Origin: Rhizobium tibeticum
GTDB lineage: Bacteria; Pseudomonadota; Alphaproteobacteria; Rhizobiales; Rhizobiaceae
DNA length: 64,000 nt
Direction of reading: 5' to 3'
NCBI RefSeq assembly: GCF_900110205.1
Contig: NZ_FOCV01000016.1
Location: forward strand, 62,001 to 126,000
The notes under the pieces: generated by a model
What the model was told of the DNA's origin: nothing
The model's input: the letters and a program-made list of their open reading frames with translations, nothing else
The model's database searches: none
Program-made: the position numbers and the translations under genes
In this document: one piece after another, positions 44,673-54,449 of the stretch
Layout: each line of letters begins with the position of its first letter
How positions within the stretch are numbered: position 1 is the stretch's first letter

Positions 44673-45950
44673 TCATTTCGCAATGGGAAGACCTGTCGCC
44701 GTGGCGATCTGGTTTGCGGCATCGTCGAGCGCAGCCTTGGCGTCGGGATAGCCGCCGGCAAAGTACTTCGTCTGCGCCGCCCTGTAGATCGAATCAGCGT
44801 CCGTCTGGAACGCCGTGCCGCGGCTTGGGACAATCTTCGGCAGGGTCGAAAGGATGTCGGCCCAGACCTTCTGGTCGTGCCAATAGGGCAGTGGCTCGTT
44901 GACAAACGGGTCCTGGACTGCAGTTAGCAGCGACGGAACGAGGCCGAAGGACTTCAGCATCGTCACCTGGCCCTCATTGGTGCCGAGCGCATAGTTGATG
45001 TAGGTCCAGGCTGCTTCCTTGTTCTCGGAATTTGCGGCGATTGCAAGCGACGAACCGCCGAGGTTTGCCGCATGCGGACCATCCGCCGTCAGGCTTGGCA
45101 TCATGTAGACGCCCCACTTGCCAGCAAGATCGGGCGAGCCGGACCGAATCGTGCCTTCATACCAGCCGCCATACATCTGGCTTGCGACCTTGCCTGCCGT
45201 ATTGGCCTGGATCTTCTCGTCCCAGATGGCTGCCGTCAGCGTGCCGGCGTCCTTCATCTGCTTGACCTTTTCGAGCGTCGCAACGCAGGCCGGCTGATTG
45301 ATAGTGATCGTCTGGCCGTCCGTCGCGAAGTAGCCGCAGCCCTGCTCGTTGGAAATCATGCGGAACCATTCGCTGTCGCCGTTAAAGTCGGCTTGCGCCA
45401 TGATGACGCCCGGATTGGCCGCGGAGATCTTCTTGCCGGCTGCAATGAAGTCGTCCCAGGTCTTGATCGTCGAAGGATCAACGCCTGCCTTTTCATAAAA
45501 GTCGCGGCGATAGAAAACGGCGACCGGGCCGGAGTCCCAAGGCATGGCGTAAGCGACATCGCCGACCTCAAGCTCGGTGCGCTTGAAGTCCGGGAATTTT
45601 GCCTGGATTTCTGCCGTGTACCCCAGATCCTTCAGGTTGGCGAAGCAGTCGGGGAAGCGGCTCCAGAAGATTTCCGCCTCGAAGTTCTCGACGCTGACGA
45701 TGTCAGGCAGTCCTTCGCCGCCGGCAGCGCAGGCTGCGAGCATCTTGTCGAAAACCTGCTGGTTACCAAGGTCTTCGACCGTGACCTTGATATCCGGGTA
45801 CTGCTTGTTGAACCCTTCGAGCGTGGACTTCAGCGCCGATGCGGCGATGTTCCAGCTCCAGATGGTGAGATTGCCCGACTGCTGCGCGAATGCAGAGCCC
45901 GAAGCAAGCAGCGCAACCATTGCGGTCGCACCAATCAGTTTGAAGCGCAT
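44673..45950 (-). CDS. Sugar ABC transporter solute-binding protein (family 1)
   Basis: The 425-residue protein has a Sec signal (LIGATAMVALLASGSAFAQ, cut after Ala-Phe-Ala) and the layout of CUT1 sugar receptors: LTIWSWNIAASALKSTLEGF, DIVSVENFEAEIFWSRFP, and AYAMPWDSGPVAVFYRRDFY with GGSSLAIAANSENKEAAWTY. It is the first gene of the operon receptor-permease-permease-ATPase-fusion oxidoreductase. The divergent AraC-type gene is 86 bases away and is the likely activator. Confidence 0.9.
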   Translation of the reverse strand: MRFKLIGATAMVALLASGSAFAQQSGNLTIWSWNIAASALKSTLEGFNKQYPDIKVTVEDLGNQQVFDKMLAACAAGGEGLPDIVSVENFEAEIFWSRFPDCFANLKDLGYTAEIQAKFPDFKRTELEVGDVAYAMPWDSGPVAVFYRRDFYEKAGVDPSTIKTWDDFIAAGKKISAANPGVIMAQADFNGDSEWFRMISNEQGCGYFATDGQTITINQPACVATLEKVKQMKDAGTLTAAIWDEKIQANTAGKVASQMYGGWYEGTIRSGSPDLAGKWGVYMMPSLTADGPHAANLGGSSLAIAANSENKEAAWTYINYALGTNEGQVTMLKSFGLVPSLLTAVQDPFVNEPLPYWHDQKVWADILSTLPKIVPSRGTAFQTDADSIYRAAQTKYFAGGYPDAKAALDDAANQIATATGLPIAK

Positions 45951-46036
45951 TGAAAATCCTCCCTTTTCAATTGCCGTCCCTTAGCGAACGCGGCTAGACT
46001 ATCTGGAAGGGAGCCGCTGTCTCCTAAAAAGGGAAC

Positions 46037-46945
46037 ATGGACTTGGCGGAAAGTAAGATCGGAAGGCGGGCTGTCTATCAGCCGGGAGCGAGCAGTATCG
46101 AAGGGTTGCCGACGGCCCTGCAGATGTTTCACAACCATCCACCCGTGATGCTGATGCCGCACTGGCACGTGCAGGTCGAGGTCAACTATATCATGCAGGG
46201 TAGTGTGCACTACCGCATGAACGGCCATAAGATCTCGATGAAGGCGGGCGACATGTGTCTGTTCTGGGGCGGCCAGCCGCACCAGATGGATGATTGCTCT
46301 GAGGATGCGATCTATGCTGGCGGACACCTTCCACTGGTCTACTTCTTCCGTATGCGCCTGCCGATTAACATTTCCAGCCGCCTGATGAAGGGCGAGATCC
46401 TGTTCACCTCGGCAACCGATGCGGCTGACAAGGAGAATTTTCCGCGCTGGGTGCGCTACGCCAAGTCCGGTGATCCGGCCAAGGCTCAGCACGCCCTCGA
46501 CGAGATGCTTTTGCGCGTCGAGCGAATCGCACTTGAACCCTATTCGCTGCTGCCGACGCTCGGGCCGACGGATGCGGATGATATCGAGCAATGCTATCCG
46601 CAATCATCGCGCAGCGTCGCCCGCATGTGTGACTTCATCGCCGTCAACTTCCTGCAGGAAATCGATTCGGTCGATATTGCTCGCGCCGCCGACCTTCATC
46701 CGAAATATGCGATGAACCTGTTCAAGAAGACGACCGGCATGACGCTCAGCAAATATGTCAATCTCCTGCGCCTGTCGCGCGCGCAAGCGATGCTGATGAA
46801 CGACGAGGCGAACGTTTTGCAGGTCGCGATGGATAGCGGCTTCGGCTCGATCAGCGCCTTCAACAAGTCGTTCCGCCATATCGCGGGCATGTCGCCTTCC
46901 GATTTCCGCCGCGATGCCCGCATGGTCACGCAATATGCGCCTTAG
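46037..46945 (+). CDS. AraC-family transcriptional regulator
   Basis: The 302-residue protein has an N-terminal cupin sensor domain (PHWHVQVEVNYIMQGSVHYR, GDMCLFWGGQPHQM) and a C-terminal AraC double helix-turn-helix (DIARAADLHPKYAMNLFKKT, VLQVAMDSGFGSISAFNKSF). GGGAAC precedes the ATG. It is divergent from the sugar ABC operon, which it probably controls in response to a sugar. Confidence 0.92.
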   Translation: MDLAESKIGRRAVYQPGASSIEGLPTALQMFHNHPPVMLMPHWHVQVEVNYIMQGSVHYRMNGHKISMKAGDMCLFWGGQPHQMDDCSEDAIYAGGHLPLVYFFRMRLPINISSRLMKGEILFTSATDAADKENFPRWVRYAKSGDPAKAQHALDEMLLRVERIALEPYSLLPTLGPTDADDIEQCYPQSSRSVARMCDFIAVNFLQEIDSVDIARAADLHPKYAMNLFKKTTGMTLSKYVNLLRLSRAQAMLMNDEANVLQVAMDSGFGSISAFNKSFRHIAGMSPSDFRRDARMVTQYAP

Positions 46946-46966
46946 GTTACTGGCAGCCACGCCGCC

Positions 46967-47875
46967 TCAAGGGTTTCGCGTCGTGGCAAACACATTATAG
47001 ACAAGCTCGGCGGAGGCAGACAGTTCGCGTTCCTTGAGTTTGACGAGGCCAAAACCTGGGACGGAGATGTCTCCCTCTATCTGCAGCGCCTTGACGAGAC
47101 CATGCCGTTCGAGGAGGGCTGCCACGGGCTCGGCAAAGATGCCGAGCCGCTGGCTCTGCAACATCAGCAACATGGTCAAAAGCGCATCAGAAGTCGAAAC
47201 GACGCTTGCCGGCACGATGCCATGGCGGCGGATGAAATCATCGATGACCTGGCGAAGGAACGAGCCATGCGGTTGGAGCACCCAACTCTGATGTCTGAGG
47301 TCGTCCTCGGTGACGACAGGCTTGGCCGAGAGAGGGTGATCGACTGCCACGATCACACGCAGCGTCTCCTGACCGACCGGTAGATAGTCGAACCAGAGTG
47401 GGTTCATGCCACTTGGAATGCGGCAGACAGCAAAGTCGAGCCTTCTGTTCAGCACATCCTCGAGCAGCACATCGCTGCTGCCAACGGCGATGCTGATGTC
47501 GATCGTCGGGTGGGTCTCGAAGATGCGCTTCAGGGCGGGGGCGACATAATCGGCCGCGGGCGTCATAATCGTGCCAAATGCCACGCTGCCACCCTGCCCG
47601 GCAGCGGCGACCACCATTTCGTATTCGGCGCGTTGTGCTTCGGAGATCAGCATCTTGGCGTGGCGAACGATCACTTCGCCCTGAGGTGTCGGGACAAGGC
47701 CACGGTTGTGACGCTCGAAAAGCTGGTGCCCAGACATTTGCTCCAGCTCATTGAGGGTTCTCGACAGGGCCGGTTGTGAGATTCCAAACATTTCGGCAAC
47801 GACGCCGAGCTTTCCGTGCTCGCCGAGCGCCACGAGCATCTTCAAGTGCCGCAGTCTGAAACCGTCTAATCCCAC
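46967..47875 (-). CDS. LysR-family transcriptional regulator
   Basis: The 302-residue protein has a LysR helix-turn-helix (LGVVAEMFGISQPALSRTLN) and a substrate-binding domain with VAFGTIMTPAADYVAPALKR. The GTG at 47875 has GAGG 6 bases upstream and is preferred to the ATG at 47911, which lacks a ribosome-binding site. It is divergent from the sugar-acid dehydratase gene, so it is the probable regulator of that gene. Confidence 0.88.
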   Translation of the reverse strand: MGLDGFRLRHLKMLVALGEHGKLGVVAEMFGISQPALSRTLNELEQMSGHQLFERHNRGLVPTPQGEVIVRHAKMLISEAQRAEYEMVVAAAGQGGSVAFGTIMTPAADYVAPALKRIFETHPTIDISIAVGSSDVLLEDVLNRRLDFAVCRIPSGMNPLWFDYLPVGQETLRVIVAVDHPLSAKPVVTEDDLRHQSWVLQPHGSFLRQVIDDFIRRHGIVPASVVSTSDALLTMLLMLQSQRLGIFAEPVAALLERHGLVKALQIEGDISVPGFGLVKLKERELSASAELVYNVFATTRNP

Positions 47876-47992
47876 GATTGCCTCACTCGATATAAGATAT
47901 TTGCATATCAAAATGCGAAAGACTGATTATACATTCCTGTATCGATCAGCTAAGTGCATGACAACAGCGGCGTCAAAGCAAGGAAATTCATC

Positions 47993-49828
47993 GTGGTTGA
48001 GAAAACTCCCTCCCCGAATCAGAACGCAGTTCAAGAGCAGGACGGATCGCGCCAGCTACGCTCCAAGGCTTGGTTCGACAATCTCGCAAATCCTGACATG
48101 ACCGCGCTCTACCTGGAGCGCTACATGAACTTCGGTCTTAGCCAGGAAGAGCTGCAGTCGGGAAGGCCGATCATCGGTATCGCTCAGACTGGCTCCGACC
48201 TGTCGCCGTGCAATCGTCACCACATCGAGCTCGCCAAGCGCGTTCGCGAAGGGATTCGTGACGCAGGTGGTATCGCCATTGAATTCCCGGTGCATCCGAT
48301 CCAGGAAACTGGCAAGCGTCCGACCGCAGGTCTCGACCGCAACCTCTCCTATCTCGGTCTCGTCGAGGTTCTCTACGGCTATCCGCTGGATGGCGTGGTC
48401 CTGACGATTGGTTGCGACAAGACGACGCCGGCCTGTCTCATGGCGGCCGCAACCGTGAACATTCCGGCGATCGCACTGTCGGTTGGCCCGATGCTGAACG
48501 GCTGGTTCCGCGGCGAGCGCACAGGTTCCGGTACGATCGTCTGGAAGGCTCGCGAAATGATGGCGCGCGGCGAAATCGACTATCAGGGCTTCGTCAAGCT
48601 CGTTGCCTCCTCCGCGCCCTCGACCGGCTACTGCAACACGATGGGCACGGCGACCACGATGAATTCGCTCGCCGAAGGGCTCGGGATGCAGCTGCCGGGC
48701 GGCGCGGCAATTCCGGCCCCCTACCGTGACCGTCAAGAAATCTCCTATGAGACCGGGTTGCGGATCGTCGAAATGGTTCGCGAGGACCTCAAGCCTTCCG
48801 ACATTCTGACCAGGGACGCCTTCATCAACGCCATCCGGCTCAACTCGGCTATCGGTGGCTCAACCAATGCCCCGATCCATCTCAACGCACTTGCCCGCCA
48901 TGTCGGCGTCGAACTGACGGTCGATGACTGGCAGACCTACGGCGAGGAAATCCCGCTTCTCGTCAACCTGCAGCCAGCTGGTGAGTATCTCGGCGAGGAC
49001 TACTACCACGCCGGCGGCGTTCCGGCCGTCATGGGCGAGTTGATCAAGCACGATCTGATCAACACAAGCGCGATGACCGTGAATGGAAAGACGGTCGGCG
49101 AGAACTACACCACAGCGACGATCGAGGACGACAAGGTCATTCGTCCGTTCGAGCGCCCGCTGAAGGAGCGCGCCGGCTTCCGCGTCCTGCGCGGCAATCT
49201 CTTCTCCTCCGCAATCATGAAGACGAGCGTGATCTCGCCTGAGTTCCGGCAGCGTTACCTGTCCAATCCGAACGATCCGGAAGCCTTCGTTGGCCGCGCG
49301 GTCGTCTTCGACGGACCGGAAGATTACCATCACCGCATCGACGATCCGTCGCTGGCGATCGATGCGTCGACGGTGCTTTTCATGCGCGGTGCCGGGCCGA
49401 TCGGCTATCCGGGTGCCGCCGAGGTGGTCAACATGCGTGCGCCGGATTATCTCTTGAAGCAGGGCATCAGCTCGCTGCCCTGCATCGGTGACGGTCGTCA
49501 GTCCGGCACGTCTGGCTCGCCCTCCATCCTCAACGCGTCGCCGGAAGCGGCAGCCGGTGGTGGGCTTGCGCTGCTGAAGACCGGCGACCAGGTTCGCATC
49601 GACCTCAAGAAGGGGTCGGCCGACATCCTCATCAGTGACGAGGAACTTGCCGAACGGCGCAAGGCGCTCGAGGCAGCCGGCGGTTATGTCTATCCGGAGA
49701 GCCAGACGCCCTGGCAGGAAATCCAGCGCACCTATGTCGGCCAGATGGAAACCGGCGCCGTGCTTGAGCCTGCCGTCAAGTACCAGCGTATCGCCCAGAC
49801 CAAGGGCATTCCGCGCGACAACCACTAA
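47993..49828 (+). CDS. IlvD/Edd-family dehydratase, probable sugar-acid (arabinonate/xylonate-type) dehydratase
   Basis: The 611-residue protein has the Fe-S cysteines of the IlvD/Edd family in [25 protein letters not shown] and [12 protein letters not shown], and the C-terminal [20 protein letters not shown]. The length and sequence style fit L-arabinonate/D-xylonate-type dehydratases rather than the branched-chain enzyme. It removes water from an aldonic acid to give a 2-keto-3-deoxy acid. The GTG at 47993 follows AAGGAAA. A GTG at 47954 is the alternative. The FAH-family gene after it probably handles the product. Confidence 0.88.
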   Translation: MVEKTPSPNQNAVQEQDGSRQLRSKAWFDNLANPDMTALYLERYMNFGLSQEELQSGRPIIGIAQTGSDLSPCNRHHIELAKRVREGIRDAGGIAIEFPVHPIQETGKRPTAGLDRNLSYLGLVEVLYGYPLDGVVLTIGCDKTTPACLMAAATVNIPAIALSVGPMLNGWFRGERTGSGTIVWKAREMMARGEIDYQGFVKLVASSAPSTGYCNTMGTATTMNSLAEGLGMQLPGGAAIPAPYRDRQEISYETGLRIVEMVREDLKPSDILTRDAFINAIRLNSAIGGSTNAPIHLNALARHVGVELTVDDWQTYGEEIPLLVNLQPAGEYLGEDYYHAGGVPAVMGELIKHDLINTSAMTVNGKTVGENYTTATIEDDKVIRPFERPLKERAGFRVLRGNLFSSAIMKTSVISPEFRQRYLSNPNDPEAFVGRAVVFDGPEDYHHRIDDPSLAIDASTVLFMRGAGPIGYPGAAEVVNMRAPDYLLKQGISSLPCIGDGRQSGTSGSPSILNASPEAAAGGGLALLKTGDQVRIDLKKGSADILISDEELAERRKALEAAGGYVYPESQTPWQEIQRTYVGQMETGAVLEPAVKYQRIAQTKGIPRDNH

Positions 49829-49879
49829 ATCCTCCGAGCGCGGACAGCTCGCGTCGCTGAACACAGTCCGATTAAGTAC

Positions 49880-49915
49880 AATGGGCGCGATGCCATCGTC
49901 GGCATCGCGCCCATT
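49880..49915 (+). terminator. Strong hairpin after the dehydratase gene
   Basis: AATGGGCGCGATGCC (49880-49894) pairs perfectly with GGCATCGCGCCCATT (49901-49915) around a 6-base loop. It lies 52 bases after the dehydratase stop and 143 bases before the FAH-family start. The lack of a T-run leaves open whether it is a terminator or a read-through attenuator. Confidence 0.6.
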
Positions 49916-50058
49916 CTCAATTTGGAGACGAGATCGAGATTCCTTGGTTTTGACCTTGCCCACCGGCATCTATTGTGGTCGATTTCGACGCGCCGCTAGG
50001 TTGGAGGGCGGCGGGTTCGTTTTGATCTTGAGCGCGTCCATCGCTCGTGTGACGGAAC

Positions 50059-51225
50059 ATGTCGATGTCTTATACTCTTCTGGATTCTGCCGCCGCCGGC
50101 GGTTTGTTTGTCGGTCGTGCCTGGAACCCCGGTGTTGAAGGCCCGAGCATCGTGGCGGTTCGGGATGGCCAGTTGGTCGACATCACCTCCAAAGCTGCGC
50201 CGACGCTGAGTGCGCTCCTGGAACAACACGATCCCGCCGCCTTCGTCCGCGCCGCGGATGGTCCTGTGCTCGCCACATTCGAGGAGATTGCTGCCGTTGG
50301 CATCGGAACGCCTGACCCGTCGCGGGTTCATCTGCTTGCTCCTGCCGACCTTCAGGCCATCAAGGCTTGCGGCGTAACGTTCGCACAGTCGATGATCGAG
50401 CGCGTCATCGAGGAGAAGGCCGCTGGAAGTCCCGATCGCGCCGCCGCGATCCGCGAGCGCGTCAGTACGCTGATCGGTGGTAGCCTCTACAATCTGAAAG
50501 CAGGTTCGGCTGAAGCCGCCAAGGTCAAGCAGGCGCTGATCGACGAAGGCATGTGGTCTCAATATCTCGAGGTCGGCATCGGACCTGACGCTGAGGTTTT
50601 CACGAAGTCACCCGTCCTTGCTTCTGTCGGCTGGGGCGCCGATGTCGGGCTGCATCCAATCTCGACCTGGAACAATCCGGAACCCGAGATCGTACTTGCC
50701 GTCAACAGCGGCGGCGAGATCAAGGGTGCAACACTTGGCAACGACGTCAATCTGCGCGACGTGGAGGGCCGCTCGGCGCTCCTGCTCGGCAAGGCAAAGG
50801 ATAATAACGCCTCCTGCTCGATCGGCCCATTCATCCGCCTGTTCGACGAGAAGTACGGCCTTGATGACGTGCGCAGCGCAGAGCTCGACCTCAAGGTCAC
50901 CGGCGCGGACGGATTCGTTCTTCACGGAAAGAGTTCGATGTCGAAGATCAGCCGCGATCCTTTCGACCTCGTCAAGCAGACCTGCGGGGCCCACCATCAG
51001 TACCCGGATGGCTTCATGCTGTTCTTGGGAACGCTGTTTGCACCGACGCAGGATCGTGATGCGCCAAACCAGGGCTTCACCCACAAAATCGGTGACGTCG
51101 TCGAAATTTCGTCGACAGGCCTCGGCTCGCTCGTCAATACCGTGCGGCTTTCAACCGAGTGCTCTCCCTGGACATTTGGTATCACCGCCCTGATGGCAAG
51201 CCTTGCAAAGCGGGACCTCCTTTAG
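50059..51225 (+). CDS. Fumarylacetoacetate hydrolase-family enzyme, probable 2-keto-3-deoxy acid dehydratase
   Basis: The 388-residue protein has an FAH-type C-terminal fold with EPEIVLAVNSGGEIKG, GNDVNLRDVEG and GDVVEISSTGLGSLVN, and a long N-terminal part as in XylX/KdaD-like enzymes. Such enzymes convert 2-keto-3-deoxy-pentonates to alpha-ketoglutarate semialdehyde in the Weimberg pathway. Its place after the aldonic-acid dehydratase supports this. The expected semialdehyde dehydrogenase is not in the window. Confidence 0.8.
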   Translation: MSMSYTLLDSAAAGGLFVGRAWNPGVEGPSIVAVRDGQLVDITSKAAPTLSALLEQHDPAAFVRAADGPVLATFEEIAAVGIGTPDPSRVHLLAPADLQAIKACGVTFAQSMIERVIEEKAAGSPDRAAAIRERVSTLIGGSLYNLKAGSAEAAKVKQALIDEGMWSQYLEVGIGPDAEVFTKSPVLASVGWGADVGLHPISTWNNPEPEIVLAVNSGGEIKGATLGNDVNLRDVEGRSALLLGKAKDNNASCSIGPFIRLFDEKYGLDDVRSAELDLKVTGADGFVLHGKSSMSKISRDPFDLVKQTCGAHHQYPDGFMLFLGTLFAPTQDRDAPNQGFTHKIGDVVEISSTGLGSLVNTVRLSTECSPWTFGITALMASLAKRDLL

Positions 51226-51340
51226 GCGTTCGGGCGAGCGGCGCGTGTGCGGAAATCGTGCGCTGACGGATTGTCTCCCTGTTCTGGCGCAATCGATCGG
51301 ATATATGCTCCAGGAATGAAGCGGAATCGTTGAGGGTCCC

Positions 51341-51613
51341 ATGAACAAAGCCCTTGCCTTGATAAGCGTGCTCGCCTTTATAGGCTGCACCACGAAGGAC
51401 TTTTCCTCGCCGGGTCTCGATCCGATCCCCGGGAGTATCACCTACAGAGGCCAGCCGCGTACCAAGCTGACGAAGTCGCCGCCAGGGTCGACCTTCCCGC
51501 ACAATTTCATCGACGAGTGGGGCCAACAGGTCGATGAGACCTACATGATACAACCCGACAAGTCGCTGAAGATCGTTCACAGGGAAATCCGTCCGATTCG
51601 CCTCAACCGCTAA
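51341..51613 (+). CDS. Small putative lipoprotein
   Basis: The 90-residue product has a signal peptide ending in a lipobox (LAFIGC), giving a lipid-anchored Cys at residue 16. The mature part (SPGLDPIPGSITYRGQPRTK, TFPHNFIDEWGQQVDETYMI) has no known domain, and its charge suggests a periplasm-facing surface. GAGGGT lies before the ATG. It stands alone. Confidence 0.7.
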   Translation: MNKALALISVLAFIGCTTKDFSSPGLDPIPGSITYRGQPRTKLTKSPPGSTFPHNFIDEWGQQVDETYMIQPDKSLKIVHREIRPIRLNR

Positions 51614-51738
51614 ACAGCGCTGGCGGTGAATCGGACGAAGCTCGCCTGCCCATTGACCACCCACCCTGCAACCTCGACTAGTTCCGATCGACAAGCTCTT
51701 CGGGTGGCTAGTCACATGCGTTTATCATACAATGTTAT

Positions 51739-51756
51739 GCAATTAGCCGATTGAAT
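51739..51756 (+). promoter_or_regulatory. Conserved element upstream of XRE regulator (first copy)
   Basis: The sequence GCAATTAGC-CGA-TTGAAT occurs 96 bases before the start of the XRE gene at 51853. The same nine bases, a 3-base gap and TTGAAT occur upstream of the paralogue at 62602. Two otherwise unlike upstream regions share 15 of 18 bases here, so it is probably a promoter part or regulator site. Confidence 0.5.
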
Positions 51757-51852
51757 TTGGCCCGCGGCTAATACACACTCGCCAGAGGGGTGCGATGCCG
51801 GGTATGTGGCCGAGCAAATGAACGTGACGCTAATCCGGTACATGGAAAATTT

Positions 51853-52308
51853 ATGATGAGTGCAAAGACGCCGAATGCCATCGATACCTTTGTCGGTTCT
51901 CGCGTGAGGATGCGAAGGCAACTCCTAGGACTTAGCCAGGAAAAACTGGCCGATCAGATAGGTGTGACATTCCAGCAGGTGCAGAAATACGAGAAGGGTC
52001 TGAACCGGATCGGTGCCAGCCGACTGCAACGTATCGCCGATGTGCTGAGCACCTCTCCGAGTTTCTTCTTTCAGCAGGACGAGTCCGAGCCCTTGAGCTT
52101 GGCCGGGCTTGAGACTTCGGTCGCCGCCGACCCGGTTGCCGAATTTCTGCATTCGAAGGAAGGTCTCGCGCTCAATCGTGCCTTCCTGAAAATCACCGAC
52201 ACGCAGCTTCGCGAAAAGATTGTCGCTTTGGTCAAAGCCATGGCGCATGCACAGGAAGGGCGTGGTGTTGTGGGCGAGCAAACGAAACCTGGCGAAACCT
52301 TCGCCTAA
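51853..52308 (+). CDS. XRE-family transcriptional regulator
   Basis: The 151-residue protein has a Cro/CI-type helix-turn-helix at residues about 20-70 (RMRRQLLGLSQEKLADQIGV, then FQQVQKYEKGLNRIGASRLQ) and a helical C-terminal half with EFLHSKEGLALNRAFLKI. This is the common rhizobial XRE type. It is a paralogue of the gene at 62602, sharing the TPNAIDxxVG start and the QKYEKGxNRIGASRLQRIA core. The ATG at 51853 has GGAAAA upstream. The longer frame from 51790 is rejected. Confidence 0.88.
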   Translation: MMSAKTPNAIDTFVGSRVRMRRQLLGLSQEKLADQIGVTFQQVQKYEKGLNRIGASRLQRIADVLSTSPSFFFQQDESEPLSLAGLETSVAADPVAEFLHSKEGLALNRAFLKITDTQLREKIVALVKAMAHAQEGRGVVGEQTKPGETFA

Positions 52309-52644
52309 ACGCTCTGCGTTATGAAGCGCTGGGCTTTGCCGATCTGATGAAATTCAGCCTGGAAACCTTCGAAGCGCTGCGCTTCATCGCTGGGCGGGGA
52401 AAATGTCGCGTATCCGTGCTCGCGGCCTGCTACCTGCTGACGCAGCCGCACGTGGAATATCCCAGGGCATCGCTGGCACGGTTCCTGAGACTGCGCGGGC
52501 TCTTTGAGGCAAGCCCTGCAGCTTGTCACACGAGCTGCTCGGACAGCGGGATACCAAGCGCCAATGAACAGGCGCGCCTCGACAGAGCGGGCCATCGGCG
52601 AAGGGCATCATGGGTGCGGTACGCGGAGAGACCGGTCTGCTCCG
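52309..52644. other. Stretch without a recognised gene
   Basis: Open frames exist on both strands in these 336 bases, but none has a ribosome-binding site and a recognisable sequence. No partner gene like the SARP-type gene beside the second XRE copy is present here. Confidence 0.4.
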
Positions 52645-53876
52645 CTAAGCTCCCTCCTCCCACACCTTTGCGAGTTCAACGAGGGTGGCGACGGCCTTGT
52701 CCATGTCCTGCCTGCTGATCCATTCGCGTGGCGAGTGGAAGGCGTGGCCGCCAGCGAAGATGTTCGGGCATGGCAGTCCCATGAACGAAAGACGCGAACC
52801 GTCCGTTCCGCCGCGGATACTGCCGCGCACAGGCGACATGCCTGCTCGGCGGATGGCTTCGATGGCGTTCTCGACGATCTGCGGGTGGCGATCGAGAACA
52901 ACCTTCATGTTGCGATACTGCTGCTTGACGTTGAAGGTGTAGGAAGAACCGGGAAAGTCGGCCATCACATCCTGCACCAGGCTTCGAGACATTTCTCCTT
53001 GTCAGCCAGCCCGGCTTCCTCGAAGTCCCGGACAATGAGGCCAATAGCTGCCTTTTCCATCGAGCCGGTCAAGCCGGTCGGATGGATGAAGCCTTCTCGC
53101 CCATCGGTCGTTTCGGGTGCGACATTCTTGGGTAACCGATCAATAATCGCGCCGGCGATCTTGATGGCATTCTCCATCTTTCCCTTGGCAAAGCCCGGAT
53201 GGATGGCAACGCCTTCGATGGTAATCTCGACGCCATCTGCCGAGAAAGTCTCGTCCTCGATGTGTCCGGCGGTTTCACCGTCCATCGTATAAGCAAACTG
53301 CGCGCCAAGCTTTGTCAGATCGACCTTGTCGACACCGCGGCCGATCTCCTCATCCGGCGTGAAAAGCAGCTTGATCGTTCCGTGCTTGATGTCGGGATTG
53401 TCCATGAGGATCTGCGCCGCCGTCATGATCTCGGCGATGCCGGCCTTGTCGTCGGCACCGAGAAGTGTCGTACCGTCCGTGGTGACGATGTCGTGGCCGA
53501 TCTGGTCGATGAGCGCCGGATTCTCGCTGACGCGAATGACTTGCTTGTTGTCACCGGCAAGCTGAATGTCGCCGCCGCCGTAGTCGCGCACGATCTGTGG
53601 CCTGACGTTCGTCCCGGTGAAATCAGGCGCCGTATCCATATGCGAGCAGAAGCAAATGACCGGAACCGCTTTGTCGACATTCGAGGGAACGGTCGCATAG
53701 ACGTAGCCATGCTCGTCCAAGTGAGCGTCGGATAGGCCGATCGTCAACAACTCGTCGACCAGCAAGCGGCCCAAGTCCTTCTGTTTCACGGTCGACGGCT
53801 GTGTCGACGATGCCGGATCCGATTGGGTATCAATGACGACATAGCGAAGAAAGCGATCGAGGACGGTATCGGTCAT
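52645..53876 (-). pseudogene. pepT: Peptidase T with a single-base frameshift
   Basis: The first part, from the ATG at 53876, matches PepT tripeptide aminopeptidase: CFCSHMDTAPDF, LLGADDKAGIAEI and TPDEEIGRG carry the zinc ligands and catalytic Glu. The frame then ends soon after GLADKEKCLEA. The C-terminal part (QDVMADFPGSSYTFNV, GGTDGSRLSFMGLPCPN) continues in another frame. Adding one base at 52980-52981 (a G run shortened by one) restores exactly 410 residues, the normal PepT length. It is either a recent frameshift or a sequencing error. Confidence 0.88.
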
Positions 53877-54138
53877 GGCAGGTCCAGTTCGTGTTTTGGC
53901 GTCGCACGATATAGCCTTCGGGGATGCGCCGTGAATAGAGGCATTCGACCGGACGGACGTCGCTGACACTCGATCACTTGTCAATAAGTGGACGTCATCT
54001 CGCCGGTGTCACGGGGACAGGATATTACGAGCCAGCCAAGGGATCGCACTGTCAGGCCTAAGTCAGTCGATGGAACCTTATGGCATCGAATCTAGTTTTC
54101 TACACCGTAATGCAAAACTGTAAGCATAGGAGTGGCGG

Positions 54139-54393
54139 ATGAGAAAAGTTATCCTAGTGGCTGCATTTATGGGGGCATTGGCATCGTGCACAGCCACCGA
54201 AAAAGGAACCGCAATTGGTGCGGGCACGGGCGCCATCATTGGCGGTGCCGTCAGCGACAGCTGGGGAGGCGCAGCGATCGGCGCCGTGGCAGGCGGTGTC
54301 GCGGGCGCTCTGATTGGACGCTCGACCGAACGCCGCGGCTACTGTGTCTATCGTGACCGCTATGGTCGCACCTATGAGGCGCGCTGCCGATAG
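54139..54393 (+). CDS. Small glycine-zipper lipoprotein
   Basis: The 84-residue protein has a lipobox (ALASC, Cys17) and a glycine-zipper segment GTAIGAGTGAIIGGAVSDSW followed by GAAIGAVAGGVAGALIG, then a short Cys-containing tail (GYCVYRDRYGRTYEARCR). Such small glycine-zipper lipoproteins are common in rhizobial envelopes and of unknown role. AGGAGT precedes the ATG. It lies between pepT and the ABC operon. Confidence 0.75.
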   Translation: MRKVILVAAFMGALASCTATEKGTAIGAGTGAIIGGAVSDSWGGAAIGAVAGGVAGALIGRSTERRGYCVYRDRYGRTYEARCR

Positions 54394-54449
54394 CCGCACA
54401 GCGGACTGACCGCCTCGGCGAGAGGCGGTCTATTCCCTCGAGATTGGAA

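Noticed and set aside
52347-52718. 123-codon frame after the first XRE gene as a partner gene
   Set aside because: The sequence has no similarity to the SARP-type partner of the second XRE copy. It ends in a Pro/Arg-rich tail over the pepT 3' end and lacks a ribosome-binding site.
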